From assembly GCA_029962745.1 (NCBI GenBank), contig CM057154.1, positions 16,741,757-16,805,756 of the forward strand: a DNA stretch of 64,000 nt. The letters are read 5' to 3'. Origin of the DNA: Echinometra lucunter (lineage: Eukaryota > Echinodermata > Echinoidea > Camarodonta > Echinometridae). How positions within the stretch are numbered: the stretch's first letter is position 1; each line of letters begins with the position of its first letter. The notes beneath the pieces are model-generated. The model searched no databases. It was not told where the DNA came from and worked only from the letters and a program-made list of their open reading frames with translations. Position numbers and translations under genes: made by a program. Shown one piece after another: positions 1-13,360 of the stretch.

Positions 1-579
1 CTAGTCTTCCTTTTCAGACATGTTTCTAACAATTATGCTTTACATGTGCCTATAGGTAAACCTGTTTGGAAAAATGGTTGGGAAAAAATATTTCGCCCCC
101 CGGGATTGAAGTGGAGAAGATAGACCTTCCCCATACCATTCCAATTTCCTATTAGCCGACTTTTTTTATCTGAACTTTACCCCCCCCCCCCCCCATCCCG
201 TGATATCACTGCTCAATCCATGCCTAGACACACGCTACGCCATTGTAAAATATTGTAAATGTGCGAGTTTATCAAGCGAGCGAAACATTCTGAAACTTCC
301 TCTTTTTTGCCTTTGGCACAAACGTAATCTTCCACAGATCCACGCAAAGAAGTTGCTTTTAATGGTGCACTGTACATGATTATCACTTCTGTCAGTCTAT
401 AAACAACTGAAAGGTATTCAATATTACAAAAATAGCGTGGACTGGCTACACCCAGTCTAATCATGTTATTAGTTTGCTACTTCTTTAGAATAACAATTCA
501 CTGTTTTGAGCATCTGATGCACAAAGTACGAAGTATGAAATTCCTTAATATGTTAGGAACTTTACTTCTTCATTTTTTT

Positions 580-580
<1 letters not shown>
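1..580. other. Unassigned non-coding DNA
   Basis: AT-rich with a poly-C run at 181-194; no gene or repeat structure seen. Confidence 0.5.
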
Positions 581-1233
<653 letters not shown>

Positions 1234-1335
1234 GCTGTTGTTGTTATTGAATATTTGGCCTCACTTACAGCTTGGAAGGGGAAAAGCGAACTTAAATCAC
1301 TGTGACCCGTGCGTCCCTCCCTCCTATATATATTG

Positions 1336-1680
1336 GGGAGCTTTCGCAAAAAGGACGTTACGGCTACGGGACGGAGAGTTCAGAGACCGTGACGGTTGTA
1401 GCACACAACTTCCCGTCCTGTCGCGTTAGCTGTTTCGCTTACCGAGTGCGGAGACGGGAACTTGGATCGGCCCTATAGATTCAGGAGTTACCGCCGCAAC
1501 AATACGGGCTGACGTCACAAATTCGTCTAGCGTTCAATTTTCAGACCGAACCTTGAATCGGCCGAGGATCGTTCTGAAAATCAACAGGACGGTGGGTTTG
1601 AAGTTTTCGCGCATGCGCAGATTCGTTTTCGTATCCGATTTCCGTACCAAAGCTCTACCGTCCTGTTTGCGAGAGCTCCC
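1336..1680. mobile_element. Small element with GGGAGCTTTCGCAAAAAGGACG ends
   Basis: The left end GGGAGCTTTCGCAAAAAGGA pairs imperfectly with TCCTGTTTGCGAGAGCTCCC at the right. The interior is CpG-rich for this window, which is unusual. The flanks (TATATATT / TAATATAA) are AT-rich, so a target duplication cannot be called. Confidence 0.5.
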
Positions 1681-2073
1681 TAATATAAAACATACAAAAT
1701 ACGGTAGCAGGAAGAGCAAAAATTGTACAAATACTGTGCCCATTTTGGTTGAGTCAGTATTTGTCTTTTCACGCTGATTTTTTTAAAGGAAAATAAGCAT
1801 TAAAATCTTTAAATTGGCAATGCAATGGAAGGATCAAAATCACTATTTGTCCATGCATTGTGGTAACTTGTTAAATTCTCAACATACTTTCTGCCAGTGT
1901 ATTATTATTTCAGATAAAAAAATTGTAGCAATAAAAGAAAAAATACTGAAGTTGCCAGTTTGAAGAAGAAAAAGCTGATCAAATAAGGATTCAAATAATG
2001 CCGAATGGGTTCATTTGATACCACATTACTTTGTGATAATGCATTATAATAATTTCAAACGAGCAACTAGTAA

Positions 2074-2848
2074 TAAACACAACAAAAAAAGTAACTACCC
2101 CCTAATTCAAAATAGCATAACTTTTTAACGAAAAAGTTTTGAACAAAATAATTTGGCAGGAGTGTTCCTACACTTATTGACTAACTTCAGTGTGAAAATG
2201 AGAATGATCCGTCAAGTCATGCATGAGTGAGCAGACATTAAAGGCAAAATGTCACTTTTCAAGTCACAAGAGTCATTTTGGGGGGTCTGTGAAACAAAAC
2301 TTTGATGAATTTGGTTTCTTCCATTGTTTGATCCCGCCATGCTTATCCCTGACACTTTTCATGTTTATCACAGTTGGTTGAACAATTTTTTTTTGAAGAA
2401 AGTGATGTTCAGCCCTCCTATATTTACAAAATCCATTCAGTTTATGGAAAGAATTGGCATCAACCAACATGAATCAGCACATTATGTGAAAATACTGGGT
2501 ACTCGTTTTCCCAGCATTAAACAGTAATTTTTAAACATTTCTTGCTTCATCGTTAAAAATGTTCTTACTCAACCATGACACAATCTCAATAAACATCAAC
2601 AGCACTTAAACAACACAAGAAAAAGCTTGTTTCACAGATTCCCCAAAATGACTCATGTGACTTTTGAAAATGACATTTTTGCCTTTAATGTCTGCTCACT
2701 CATGCATGACTTGATAGATCAATCTCATTTTCACACCGAAGTTAGTCAATAAGTGTAGAAACACTCCTGCCAAATTATTTTGCTCAAAACTTCGTTAATA
2801 AGTTATGCTGTTTTGAATTAAGGAGGGTTACTTTTTTTGTTGTGTTTA
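2074..2848. mobile_element. Foldback element with ~220-bp arms, TAAACACAAC termini
   Basis: The left arm 2074-2297 (TAAACACAACAAAAAAAGTA...) and right arm 2628-2848 (...TACTTTTTTTGTTGTGTTTA) are reverse complements at high identity, including CATGCATGAGTGAGCAGACA. The 330-bp centre encodes nothing recognisable. Its termini resemble those of the foldback at 10324-11327. Confidence 0.78.
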
Positions 2849-4085
2849 GTTCGACAAATTGTTAATATTTATTATAGACAATGACTGTTGGACGGCAGTA
2901 AGCATTTTTTTTAAATGGTTATAACAAATAGAATAATGTTTCCAAGTAACTGAATGCAAGCTGTAGTCGAAAAAAATGGGTCCCAGGTGTGGAATTAGTT
3001 GAATGAGGTGTAGAAAGTTATAAGAGAAAAAATGTAAGGCGAATGAAAGTTATTAAAAGAAAGGGCTAGGACATGTAGTGTCGATGAGACAGCAATAAAA
3101 TAATTAGAATCTGGTAACCAACAAAAAAAAGGATTGTTATTCCTACTTTTTATATGTCAAAATGAAAAGTAACCAGATGGATAACAAATTCTTCTTGTAC
3201 TAAGCTAGCTGTAGCCCACGGGAGCGACATGTCGAACTCCTTGGCCTTCTGACAACTTTTTTTTCTGAGGGTTGGATGTTTTTTTCTGTTGAATATTGCT
3301 GACTTCTTAACCAGTTGCACGCCAAAGACCTAAAGCGATTGTTCTGCGTTTCTTCAAGTGATACATCATGATATAAGCCTACGCGCGTTAAAGTCGCGGC
3401 AATATTCCTGACCGAAAGTTTGAAGACGAAAATCTTATTTTAGTCCATTACCACGATGAGAGCAGTGTACATCATCACCTACTCACATGCGCAATGCAAA
3501 AACCTCCGTCATCATCATCATCATGGTCATATGCAATCCTCTTGAATTGAAAGGAAAATTTAACTGCCCATTCAAGACCACGTGGTTATTTACTTCGCAT
3601 CTCATTTTTTTGGTCAGGATTATTGTTTTACATTTACTGAGGAAAGTTGCAATTGCGTCCACTGAATACTAAAAAGGAATGATAAAAGGTTTCACCTATC
3701 AGATTAACCTGATTATTCGTTCACGGGGGTTAAATGCAAAACAAAATTATAGGAAATATAGGAGGAGCGTGGGACCACTAAGGGGGCATTGGTGTCATTG
3801 CGGAAAGGGGGAGAGGTCAAATTGATGAAATGTGAGAGGGGAATAGGGCAGTGAGTGGGCTAAAGTGTGTGGGATTGGTGATGTCAACTTACTTTTTTTT
3901 TCAGGTTACCTTCCCCTTTCTTCCACTGGGGATCATAAACAACAACAACACAGCGCCGGCAAGAACTACAGCAACAATAACAACAACACTAACAACATGA
4001 CAACAGCATAAACAACAAATCTCGGTATAAAGCTGAAGACCAACTTGCATTTAACATTCGTCTCTAAAGACCAGAATGAATGGCC
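2849..4085. other. Unassigned non-coding DNA
   Basis: No coding signal. Short (ATC)n at 3508-3525 and CAA-type words at 3940-4020. Confidence 0.5.
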
Positions 4086-4259
4086 AACCACAGGGCCCTC
4101 GGAACGGGGGGGGGGGGGGGGGGGTCTGCAGGCCCCCCACACACTTTTTTGAGTAGACACGATGGCTTTTATACAATAACGCGGCAATGTTATGCTTGTT
4201 CGCATGCTAAGCCCCCCCCCCCCCCCCCCTTTCAAAAACGCTCCGCGGCTCCTGAACCA
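4086..4259. mobile_element. Miniature hAT-like element with G/C homopolymers
   Basis: AACCA flanks 4091-4254 on both sides. The ends CAGGGCCCTCGGAAC and GCTCCGCGGCTCCTG are imperfect inverted repeats. A run of about 17 G lies inside the left end and about 17 C inside the right. The 5-bp duplication is short for hAT, so the class is uncertain. Confidence 0.5.
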
Positions 4260-4368
4260 GTAACCGATGCCCCAGTCCGTCCCTCCCTCGAAGTACCAAA
4301 CCTGCTGGCGTCGCTAAAAGTTTGGTTGGCAAAGTCAGGTTGCCAACAAATTTTGTTTGTTTTTGTTT

Positions 4369-4868
4369 NNNNNNNNNNNNNNNNNNNNNNNNNNNNNNNN
4401 NNNNNNNNNNNNNNNNNNNNNNNNNNNNNNNNNNNNNNNNNNNNNNNNNNNNNNNNNNNNNNNNNNNNNNNNNNNNNNNNNNNNNNNNNNNNNNNNNNNN
4501 NNNNNNNNNNNNNNNNNNNNNNNNNNNNNNNNNNNNNNNNNNNNNNNNNNNNNNNNNNNNNNNNNNNNNNNNNNNNNNNNNNNNNNNNNNNNNNNNNNNN
4601 NNNNNNNNNNNNNNNNNNNNNNNNNNNNNNNNNNNNNNNNNNNNNNNNNNNNNNNNNNNNNNNNNNNNNNNNNNNNNNNNNNNNNNNNNNNNNNNNNNNN
4701 NNNNNNNNNNNNNNNNNNNNNNNNNNNNNNNNNNNNNNNNNNNNNNNNNNNNNNNNNNNNNNNNNNNNNNNNNNNNNNNNNNNNNNNNNNNNNNNNNNNN
4801 NNNNNNNNNNNNNNNNNNNNNNNNNNNNNNNNNNNNNNNNNNNNNNNNNNNNNNNNNNNNNNNNNNNN
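4369..4868. other. Assembly gap (500 N)
   Basis: Exactly 500 N; translations across it are meaningless. Confidence 1.
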
Positions 4869-7100
4869 AATATTCTTTCTTCTTTGTTTTTTCAAGAACC
4901 TGAATTAGTACCTTTTTAATGTATGCTTTAATTACAACAATATGCAAGGAGGGTTATGAGCATAATTTAAACAAACAAAAAATAAAGGTAAGGTCACTAA
5001 AATAAAACACATGTATCACAGTATCATAATCCTGACCCGCGGGTATCGCCTTGAGGCCAGACTGCATTCAGTGCGTGTAATATGAACAATGCATTTGCTG
5101 AGTACTGGGTATAAAAATAGGATTATAAAATGAGTACTCAGGTCATGGCTTACTGGAAAAAGACGTAAAATATTCTCGACATTCCACCCTCTTTTTTCAC
5201 ATTTCGTCAAAGCACTAGAATCCTAATCAGCGTCTAATATAACAGGGGCGTTTAATCAAAACCATTGTCTTAGCTTGGCGGTTCGTGGGGGTGAGCGTTA
5301 AAATGTACTTACTACAAATCTCCGAAGAATGATCACTCATGCCAACGATTTTCCATCTCATAAAATGTAATTATGGAATTAAGCCTACGTGCACACTTCC
5401 CAGACAGCCTGAGCACCGTTTTGCTAATGATTTTGATAAGGCCGAATAAATCTCATTTTCTGACTTTCTGATTTTCCTAGTTTCCTCTCCTGCTTATTTC
5501 AAATCGAGGAGGGGCTCCACTTTTTTAATTTTTTTCCCCTGAATATGCCATTCTGTCTATTTCAATACTAATTTGTGTTTATTTTTCAAATCAGAAAAAG
5601 TAGGGTAGGAATGAGACAATGTGAAAAATGCATGATACATAAACTTGCCTATTCTTGTCAAAAAAAGTACTTTTGTATATGTTACCGGTAAATGTTGTAC
5701 TTATATGAATGCCGAAGGAAATAATTCAATTAATAAAATATTACCTTGTGTTTTAAGATATAACAATATTGGACATGATACCTTTTTTATGCGTAGTTAT
5801 GAATATATACATGCATGTATATTACAAAAAAGATATCGTTGTAATTATAAACAGGCAGAGAATTGTAGTCCGAGATATGCAGGTAGAGACAACAAATGAA
5901 TATAAAACAGAAAGGCAAAGAAAACGAAGAGAGGAGGAGAGAGAAAGAGAGATGAAGGAATGTAAAAGCGGAAGTATGATTTTCCAAAAGCGAAGATATT
6001 TCAGCAAGAAAGGAAAAAAAAATCATACGTATTCTGATGAAGGTGAACATGGATTAAATATGCAAGGGAATACAAGAAAAAAATATTCAATTTTTGTGAA
6101 TGCAGATTATAATGAATACTAATAAAATGCAATGGATTTGGGGCAAGGAAAAAAAATGTTATTATTTCCAAGATTTGAAGAAGCGGTGTCCACATACAGG
6201 TAAGATAGCTTTTTCTTAATGCATGCCTATAAATGCAGTATGAAGAAAGCTGTATCTGATGATAAGCTATCGGGAAATTGGCTGGATTGCATGGGCATAA
6301 GCATTAATTTCTCAATCATTCTGACATTTAGCGCAACGCCTGCTTATTTTCACCTGACGAATTTCCCAGAGTGGCATTTTTAATGAATATTTGATCTTAT
6401 CTTTAGAAGGTGAAAGCGAAAATATAGTCCGAAACTATTTCACGGTGCATTTATCAAGTTGGAACCAAGACCAATAGCAGTACCTTCGTCATACAAAAAA
6501 GAAACTGCCTGAAAAAAATCAAGAAGTAGGCTTTTGTTTATTCGGTTGCTAGACAAGTGTATCGTTGAGTCACGAGTGATTTGTGACGATGGCATTGCTT
6601 CCATTAAACACACATGTCATAGCGTGCTTATAATGACAATTAAGTTAGTTTTTTTTTCCTGACAGGAATTAAAAATCCTGCTTTGGGGTTGTGTAGTAGA
6701 CTTTAATTGTAAAGCTACGTTATTAATTTCAGAAATTGACCGTTGCTACGTTAGACGTTACCCACTCTTCACGCATAATTATTTTCTCTTCCTGTTTTTT
6801 ATCATAGGTGAAAAGGTGAACGATTGCCCTACAAACATTTATGGAATCATGCACTGAGCAGCAGGCTCTCTCTGAAAGCTCCAGAGGGCCAATCAAATTA
6901 TAGTTCACTGCTACTGTAAATAACTAATCAACTACATGTAATATGAAATAGAAATGAACAAACTATTGCAAATTCGAAATCATGTCACAAAATCATGTCA
7001 CACGAAGGTCATGTTGACTCTTAAAACAAAGTACCCTTGGGACTTGGCGGTAGACTCATTCCAGTAGTGGTCCCAACAGTGGCATGAGTGCGTATCCAGG
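4869..7100. other. Unassigned non-coding DNA
   Basis: The frames between 5640 and 6195 are AT-rich and lack any domain; 5900-5960 is purine-rich. Nothing recognised. Confidence 0.5.
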
Positions 7101-7244
7101 GCCCCGTTTCATTGAACTTGTTATCAGCAACAACTGCCACATTTATATGACAAATTTGCTCTCAACCAGTCAGATTCAAGGATTTCAGTAGCTTATAACT
7201 ATTACTGCAACTTGCTATTGATAACCAGTTTTGTGAAACGGGGC
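7101..7244. mobile_element. Small hairpin element GCCCCGTTTCATTGAAC
   Basis: GCCCCGTTTCATTGAACTTG and TTTTGTGAAACGGGGC are imperfect inverted ends; TTATCAGCAA and TTGCTATTGATAA continue the stem. The loop carries the same CCAGTCAGATTCAAGGATTT core as the hairpins near 17.1 and 58.8 kb. Confidence 0.7.
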
Positions 7245-8046
7245 GCAGTTCAGGAGTTTGTTAATGAAACATGTACACTTTAATTCTCGTGGGGGGGGGG
7301 GGAGACCTCGAAAAGCAAAACTACCAAGTGGTCTATACAGCTTGTTTCTAGATACCTGAAGGGGCATTTTCCTCGGATAAGGGCACTGACCTATCTGATA
7401 AATAAATTGCGAATTGACAAGCCAGCCAGTCAGCAAGAAGAGCGTGGGAAGAGTCCTATACGGTAATTATAACTTTTCTTCTCTCCTCTCCCCCTCCACT
7501 TTATTTTGTGCCAGTTTGGAAAGTGACCCGTCTGCTTAAAACATCCAGTAGGTATATTAAAATCTCTTTTGGGGGGTATTTTCTAAAGTTGAGATCCCAA
7601 GCCTTTCAGCCCACTTAAATGTCAAGTTATCCTCTGAGCATCAGCCTTGTGATATGGCGGAAACGATTCTTACCAGAAGGAAGATGACATCTTTCAATGC
7701 GTTTTGTTTTTTTTTTTGGGGGGTCGAGCGGCGATAGAATAAAAGCAAAACAAAGCCTTAAATCGAATGTGTTTCAAGTTCGTACTAGGTGGTTATAGTT
7801 ACAATGTGAAATGAAACAATTACGAGATCGTTTCACGGAGTTTTATGCTTATTATTCTTAAATTTTATCGGGTTGGATTTAAATAACTGTAATACTTGAA
7901 AGGCTATAGCCTCAAGCTAAAATGTTTTATTCAAAAGGATCAAAGCTAAAAGTATTTCGCTTACGCAAATTTTCAACAAAAAAGAAATGCACCACACTAT
8001 ACTACAAAAAGCTTCTGAAGCTTATTTAAATAAGCTTCAAAAGCTT

Positions 8047-8080
8047 ATTTGTGTTTGTGTGTGTGCGTGTGTGTGTGTGT
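8047..8080 (+). repeat. (TG)n microsatellite
   Basis: Short GT dinucleotide run, preceded by an AAGCTT-rich inverted stretch (GCTTATTTAAATAAGC, 8020-8035). Confidence 0.8.
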
Positions 8081-8577
8081 TCCTCCATGGGGCGGGAAAA
8101 GACAATCTTAATCTTGAAATGCACCTAGGTATTAAAATAGAAAGAAAAACATCTCGAAATATCAAGAACACCTATAATTCATCTATTTTTTGTTTTGTTT
8201 TTACATTCTCTTTTTCAATGCAGCATAATGCCCTTTCTGATACAGATATGCAAACGTGTAGTTCAAAATTGGGTGTTAAAAACTGAAGAAGATTTTTAAC
8301 ACTCGCTGATGTCAGAAACCATTTTGCCCATGAAAACTAACACCAAATGAAATGTTGATATTATACACTGAGAATTTTTGATAAATACGTTTTGGTGTGT
8401 AAAGAGAATGACCAATCGGTTTCTTTTAAAAATCTCAGATTTTTTTTTCTTGAAAGCCCTTGATCATCCTCTCCTTAAAAATTCACCAGTCTTTATATTC
8501 AGTTGAAATATAAATATGACAGGAGTTTTACATGCAGCCCGCGATGTCGGAGAGCTCCGAGACCTACGGGCCACCAG

Positions 8578-8592
<15 letters not shown>

Positions 8593-8626
<34 letters not shown>

Positions 8627-8744
8627 AGCCCCAGGTTCGATTCCCGGCGGAGACATTTTTTCAACCTTTGCAAAAATTTCCAAAATGGTAGGACAGCTCT
8701 GGGGAACTTTGATTCATGCTACGCTATTATTCTCTCAATTGTCT

Positions 8745-8791
<47 letters not shown>
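8593..8791 (+). repeat. Two (AT)n tracts flanking a B-box-like segment
   Basis: 8593-8622 and 8748-8791 are AT dinucleotide runs. Between them CCCCAGGTTCGATTCCCGG contains a canonical B box, GGTTCGATTCC at 8634-8644. Together with upstream GATGTCGGAGAGCTCCGAG this suggests a decayed tRNA-like or SINE segment with a microsatellite grown inside it. No full cloverleaf could be drawn. Confidence 0.5.
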
Positions 8792-8795
<4 letters not shown>

Positions 8796-9741
8796 CTGAG
8801 CTTCATGAGACTGACGGCCCACGACATGGACACATTGGTCCCCGGCAACGGCTTTCTAGAAGTTGTAAATATTCAGGAGATGGACAGACCCTGTTAATAT
8901 CATGGCGACCATGGCGACCAAAAGTTATAAAATATCTTCATAGCAGAAAATCATTTTTGAGGAGTTGGTAACCTGGTATGAACTGGTTCTGTAAATTACC
9001 AAGTATACCTCCTTCTCAGGCGTTATTCATGGCATCAATTAAGAGGCCCCATGGTCTTTTGCTAATCCAAATCCAAAATATTAAAAGAAATCAATATAGG
9101 TCTAAAAGGGGAAGAGGAAGTTATGGTATCTTATAACCAGCAAAAGCTTAATATTCCTGAATACGGACATTTGGCATGTGACACTTGGCATTAAAAAATT
9201 GACATTTGGCTTCAGCCTTCATTTAAGTTTTCCATGCAAATTTGACTCAAATCTACACTGAAACCTATTAAAGCCCCCGAAAGTTTTTCTTCTTTACCAC
9301 TCCAGTCTAAGAAAGTAAGCTAACACCATGAGTACACTGACGTTTTCTTTTCACTGATGTGATCAAAATTTTGATTTATATTAGTGATTTCGGTAAAGGT
9401 GCATGTTTTATTACGTTTTTAAATCGTTTTTAAAGAAATAGTGATGTAGCTCAGCGATTACCAATTTTATTTCATATTACTGAGTTTCTCCTTGGGATGA
9501 CTTTTCAATAAACTCCCAATCAAAACAGAGATATACATGTATATGAATACATGTATTTGACTCAACGCGACTTAGATCTTCCAACTATTTTATGACCATA
9601 AAAAATGAATTAAATCGCATGAAATTAGATAACAAATAAGAAGCTCTCGGTATAGCATCTATCACTCAAATGAATCTAAGGCGTATTCATGCCATCACTA
9701 CAAAATGATAACGGAATATTAATAAAATGTTTCCTTGACAC

Positions 9742-9951
9742 TTGCTCCGGCGACGAATGCGCCGCAAAAATTTCATACTCTAACCGAATACTGAACTTTA
9801 ACCCTTTAACCCTACACCCGACGCGCTGCAACGTGACGCGACGCTATGCCAAACCATAACACCCTAACGCTGACCTAAAACCCCATTGCAACCCTGCCTC
9901 TAACCATGTTTCTTTGACGAAATAAAGCTCGGACCAATGGTCACCGGAGCA
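9742..9951. mobile_element. Small element with TTGCTCCGGCGAC/GTCACCGGAGCA ends
   Basis: Inverted ends TTGCTCCGGCGACgAATG and CCAATGGTCACCGGAGCA enclose an interior rich in CCCTAACC-type words (9800-9900). No target duplication was clear. Confidence 0.55.
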
Positions 9952-10323
9952 TATTATGTTAGGTCACCTAATAGACATTCTTTCTTTGAAAGTTATTGCT
10001 CAGTCTAGTTACAGAATAAATGAAAATAAAAATACACCAACCCTTTCTACGTTCTTGACGACAAATAAAGGACATAATGAAAAATAATGAAATTAAATCT
10101 ATCTTCACAAAGATGTAAAGAAGATAATTCAAAACATGATTATTTTACATGTTTACATTCACCACATAATATCATTCAAATGTGTTCAAAAAGCAAGGGC
10201 AGATAAAAACAATCGCCGCTACGAAGTTCTCTGGTGAAAATATACAATCATTGCAATAAAAAAGAAAGAAGTTTGGATAAACTTTTCTCGTAGAACGCAT
10301 GTTTTACTTTATATAATTACAAC

Positions 10324-11327
10324 TAAACACAAACACAAAAATAAGTTCCCCCTAAAACATATCCCTGTATTTTTTTCCATCAGGAACCTTTAATGAAAGA
10401 TGAATACAGACTCATGTAGTTACACTTCTCAGCTACATTTCCTGGAAAGTTCAGGGCAAACCCTTCAGTCACGCTTCAGTGAACACGACGCGGTGCAAAA
10501 TTGTCATTTTTTGAAGTTCACAAGCCTCGTGCCATGACTTTGATGCAGTGATATCGGAACATGCTTTAATTTTTTTCCGTTTGAAGGCATGCAACACAAA
10601 TTTTATTCATTACCAAACATGTCAAATGAGTTGTGCACCAAATTTCATGCTTGAGTGAGCAATAGGTGAAAATGGCAAAAACTGCAGTTTTTAGCATCTT
10701 TTGCGCGATGAATTGATCTTATGCGGAAGAATTCATGTTTTGAAGGGTGTTTGCAACTTTTGCAGTTGATACCTATCAATTCATGGTGTAATGAACACAT
10801 AATGAAAACAAAATATCACCATGTTGAAATTATCATCCAGTAATTATTGCCTTATTCTTGTGCACTAAAAATCTTATTGATAACATTTTTCTACATGACC
10901 GGTGTACATGTATCAATGATCTCATGGCATTTAATTGAAAGTTCACGCTTCAATGAGCACGTGGGACTGGAAAAGCTCTTCTTTCACCTACCAACCAAAA
11001 TTCAATTGCTTAGTGTAAGTAACCATGATAAGTCTTCTTGGGGAGTTCGTTTGATTTGATTTTCGTCGAAATCCCAAGGTCTTACGTTTCAGGGAACAAA
11101 TGAGACGAGAAAATTATGTAAATGAGGTGAAACCTGAGGTGAAACGACAATTTTGCATTTAGGTCGTGTTCACTGAAGCGTGACTGCAGGGTTTGCCCTG
11201 AACTTACCAGGAAATGTAGCTGAGAAGTGTAGCTACACAAGTCTATATTCAGATTTCATCAAAGGTTCCTGATCGAAAAAATATAGGGATATGTTTTAGG
11301 GGGAACTTATTTTTTGTTTTGTGTTTA
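10324..11327. mobile_element. Foldback element with ~185-bp arms, TAAACACAAA termini
   Basis: The left arm 10324-10506 (AAGTTCCCCCTAAAACATAT, TTCAGGGCAAACCCTTCAGT) is complementary to the right arm 11146-11327 (TTCACTGAAGCGTGACTGCA...TTAGGGGGAACTT). The 640-bp centre contains CATGCTTGAGTGAGCAATAG, similar to CATGCATGAGTGAGCA in the arms at 2.2 and 2.7 kb. No transposase. Confidence 0.75.
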
Positions 11328-11509
11328 CTTACAGGCGTCGAAGAAAGGACATTCCATCCATTTAGAAATGAAGTGTTTATAAAACGAAAGACTATTAGTC
11401 CTTCTTAAAAGAAGACTTTAAGAATTATATTGGTTATCATATTCCCCCAAACATAACGGTGAATACATATGTGAGATGTTACATAACGTAAAGCTTGAAA
11501 TGTTGATTT

Positions 11510-11800
11510 TCACGACAATGTGCACTACACGGCAACCACCAGCAACAAGGCAACATCAATAACAAGCAACACGGTACAGTCCATCATCAGCAATAAAAAC
11601 CAATTTCCAGCACCCGCAAAAAGTCAACATCGAGCACAAGCAACACGGCACAGGTCATCATCATCAGCAACAAACCAATTATCCACCACCAACAACAAGG
11701 CAACATCAAGCGCAAGCAACACAGCAACAGTCCACCATCAGCAACATGGCAACCATCCACCACCAGTAACAAGGCAACCATCAAGCATCTTATATACTAT
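11510..11800 (+). repeat. Degenerate CAACA/CATCA-rich repeat
   Basis: Imprecise repeats of AGCAACA, GGCAACATCAA and CACCA. The open frame across it is Ser/Thr/Gln-rich low complexity with no domain. Confidence 0.6.
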
Positions 11801-12727
11801 TATCACCAAAGCGTCCACCACTGAAAAATCACGCCATGTGTAAATGCATGTCACTCCTCGACCACTTGCATGCTGACAAGGGCCAAGAATAAAACGTGGC
11901 ACTTGCGGAGGCTCACCGTTACCAAGGCGAGTCATCTACTCACTCCCGACTTTGTGAAGTCATCTCGGCACAGAATCACGTCATAGGCTTTGGTAGAAAA
12001 TCCCCGCTTCGTTGCCGAAGCGCCATGAGTGACAGTGTTTTAGGTGTATACCTTCTTTATCGGGGCAAGACGTTTTTATAATTGGCGCTTGTATCCCAGT
12101 GTTGTGCGCTTAAATCTTTCCAGATTACTACGATATAGATTCCTCCAGGTGTAATTGTTTGGACATAATTGAGTCAGTAGTCAGCGCGGGGGAGGAGAAA
12201 AAGGAGGAGCTTATAAACGGATAGTTAATATGGTTTTATATAAAGAAAAAAACCTAAAGCTATCCATGTTTGAAACGAAGTATATATAGCACGATCTCAT
12301 TAGATTCAGCATAATATCAAACGAATTCAAAATGGATTTACTGTTAAAAGCATGATTACCATAGAAACGGGCGACAGGATATCCGATAACTGCAAACTCT
12401 GGATTCATTTTATCATGCATACGTCACTACCGAAAACATGAGAGAGCTGACCGCCACTAAACATATCTCATGGAAGTGACAGGCTACAGGAAAATTCCTT
12501 GAAATGCTAGAACGCCTTAATAGCTGACTTGCTAAAGCCGGGGTAATAACAGTGGAGCGCAAGGAACGTCAGTTTTGACGGAAAGAAGCGCTTTACAAGA
12601 ACCCACTATCGTTATCATTATTATTATTATGTTTAGGATGCACATTCTTAGATGTAACTCTCATAGTATACCACTTGAGCTTAAACATAGGAGTGAAGAA
12701 CCTGGTTGCCTCATCCGAAAATCTGCC
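11801..12727. other. Unassigned non-coding DNA
   Basis: No protein-like frame, RNA gene or inverted repeat noticed. Confidence 0.45.
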
Positions 12728-12843
12728 AGTAATTACTACTACCACTACCACCACCACCACTACTACTACTACTACTATCAATGATAATAACAATGATATT
12801 AGGCATATTGATAATAATAATGATGATGATGATGATGATGATG

Positions 12844-12895
<52 letters not shown>

Positions 12896-13040
12896 TAATA
12901 ATAATGAAAATAATTATAATGGCAATAAATCATATATTAAAAAAAATATTGGCCAAAATTAAGGAAAGAGGATTATCTTTATATTTTCCGAGATGCATTT
13001 TCAGTAACGATAAGAAGAAGAAGAAGAAGAAGAAGAAGAA
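12728..13040 (+). repeat. Trinucleotide cluster (ACT/ACC, GAT, AAT, AAG)
   Basis: (ACT/ACC)n 12733-12780, (GAT)n then (AAT)n 12817-12905 and (AAG)n 13013-13040, immediately before the 15-bp minisatellite. Confidence 0.88.
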
Positions 13041-13154
13041 AGATAGAAATAATACGTCTATCAATAGGCCTACACCATGTGTACACGGTTTAAAACTCCT
13101 TAAGCATACTACGCGCTTCTCCTCTTGCCAAGTGGACGGCCAACAGGTTCGGTG

Positions 13155-13360
13155 TAAAAATGTCAGAAGTAAAAATATCAGAGGTAGAAATGTCAGTGGT
13201 AAAAATGTCAGAGGTAAAAATGTCAGTGGTAAAAATGTCAGAGGTAAAAATTTCAGAGGTAAAAATGTCAGAGGAAAAAATGTGAGAGGTAAAAATGTCA
13301 GAGGTAAAAATTTCAGAGGTAAAAATGTCAGAGGAAAAAAATGTCAGGTCTGAAAATGTC
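13155..13360 (+). repeat. 15-bp minisatellite array, forward (TGTCAGAGGTAAAAA)
   Basis: About 14 units of TGTCAGAGGTAAAAA with variants (CAGTGG, CAGAAG, TTTCAG). Because 15 bp is five codons, all frames stay open and read KNVRG or MSEVK pentamers; I treat this as a by-product. Confidence 0.9.

Larger units (their letters stand above)
7245..9741. other. Unassigned non-coding DNA around the (TG)n/(AT)n tracts
   Basis: Apart from the microsatellites and the B-box segment I see no gene. Confidence 0.5.

Noticed and set aside
4080..4947. Frames crossing the first gap
   Set aside because: They run through 500 N and G/C homopolymers; not interpretable.
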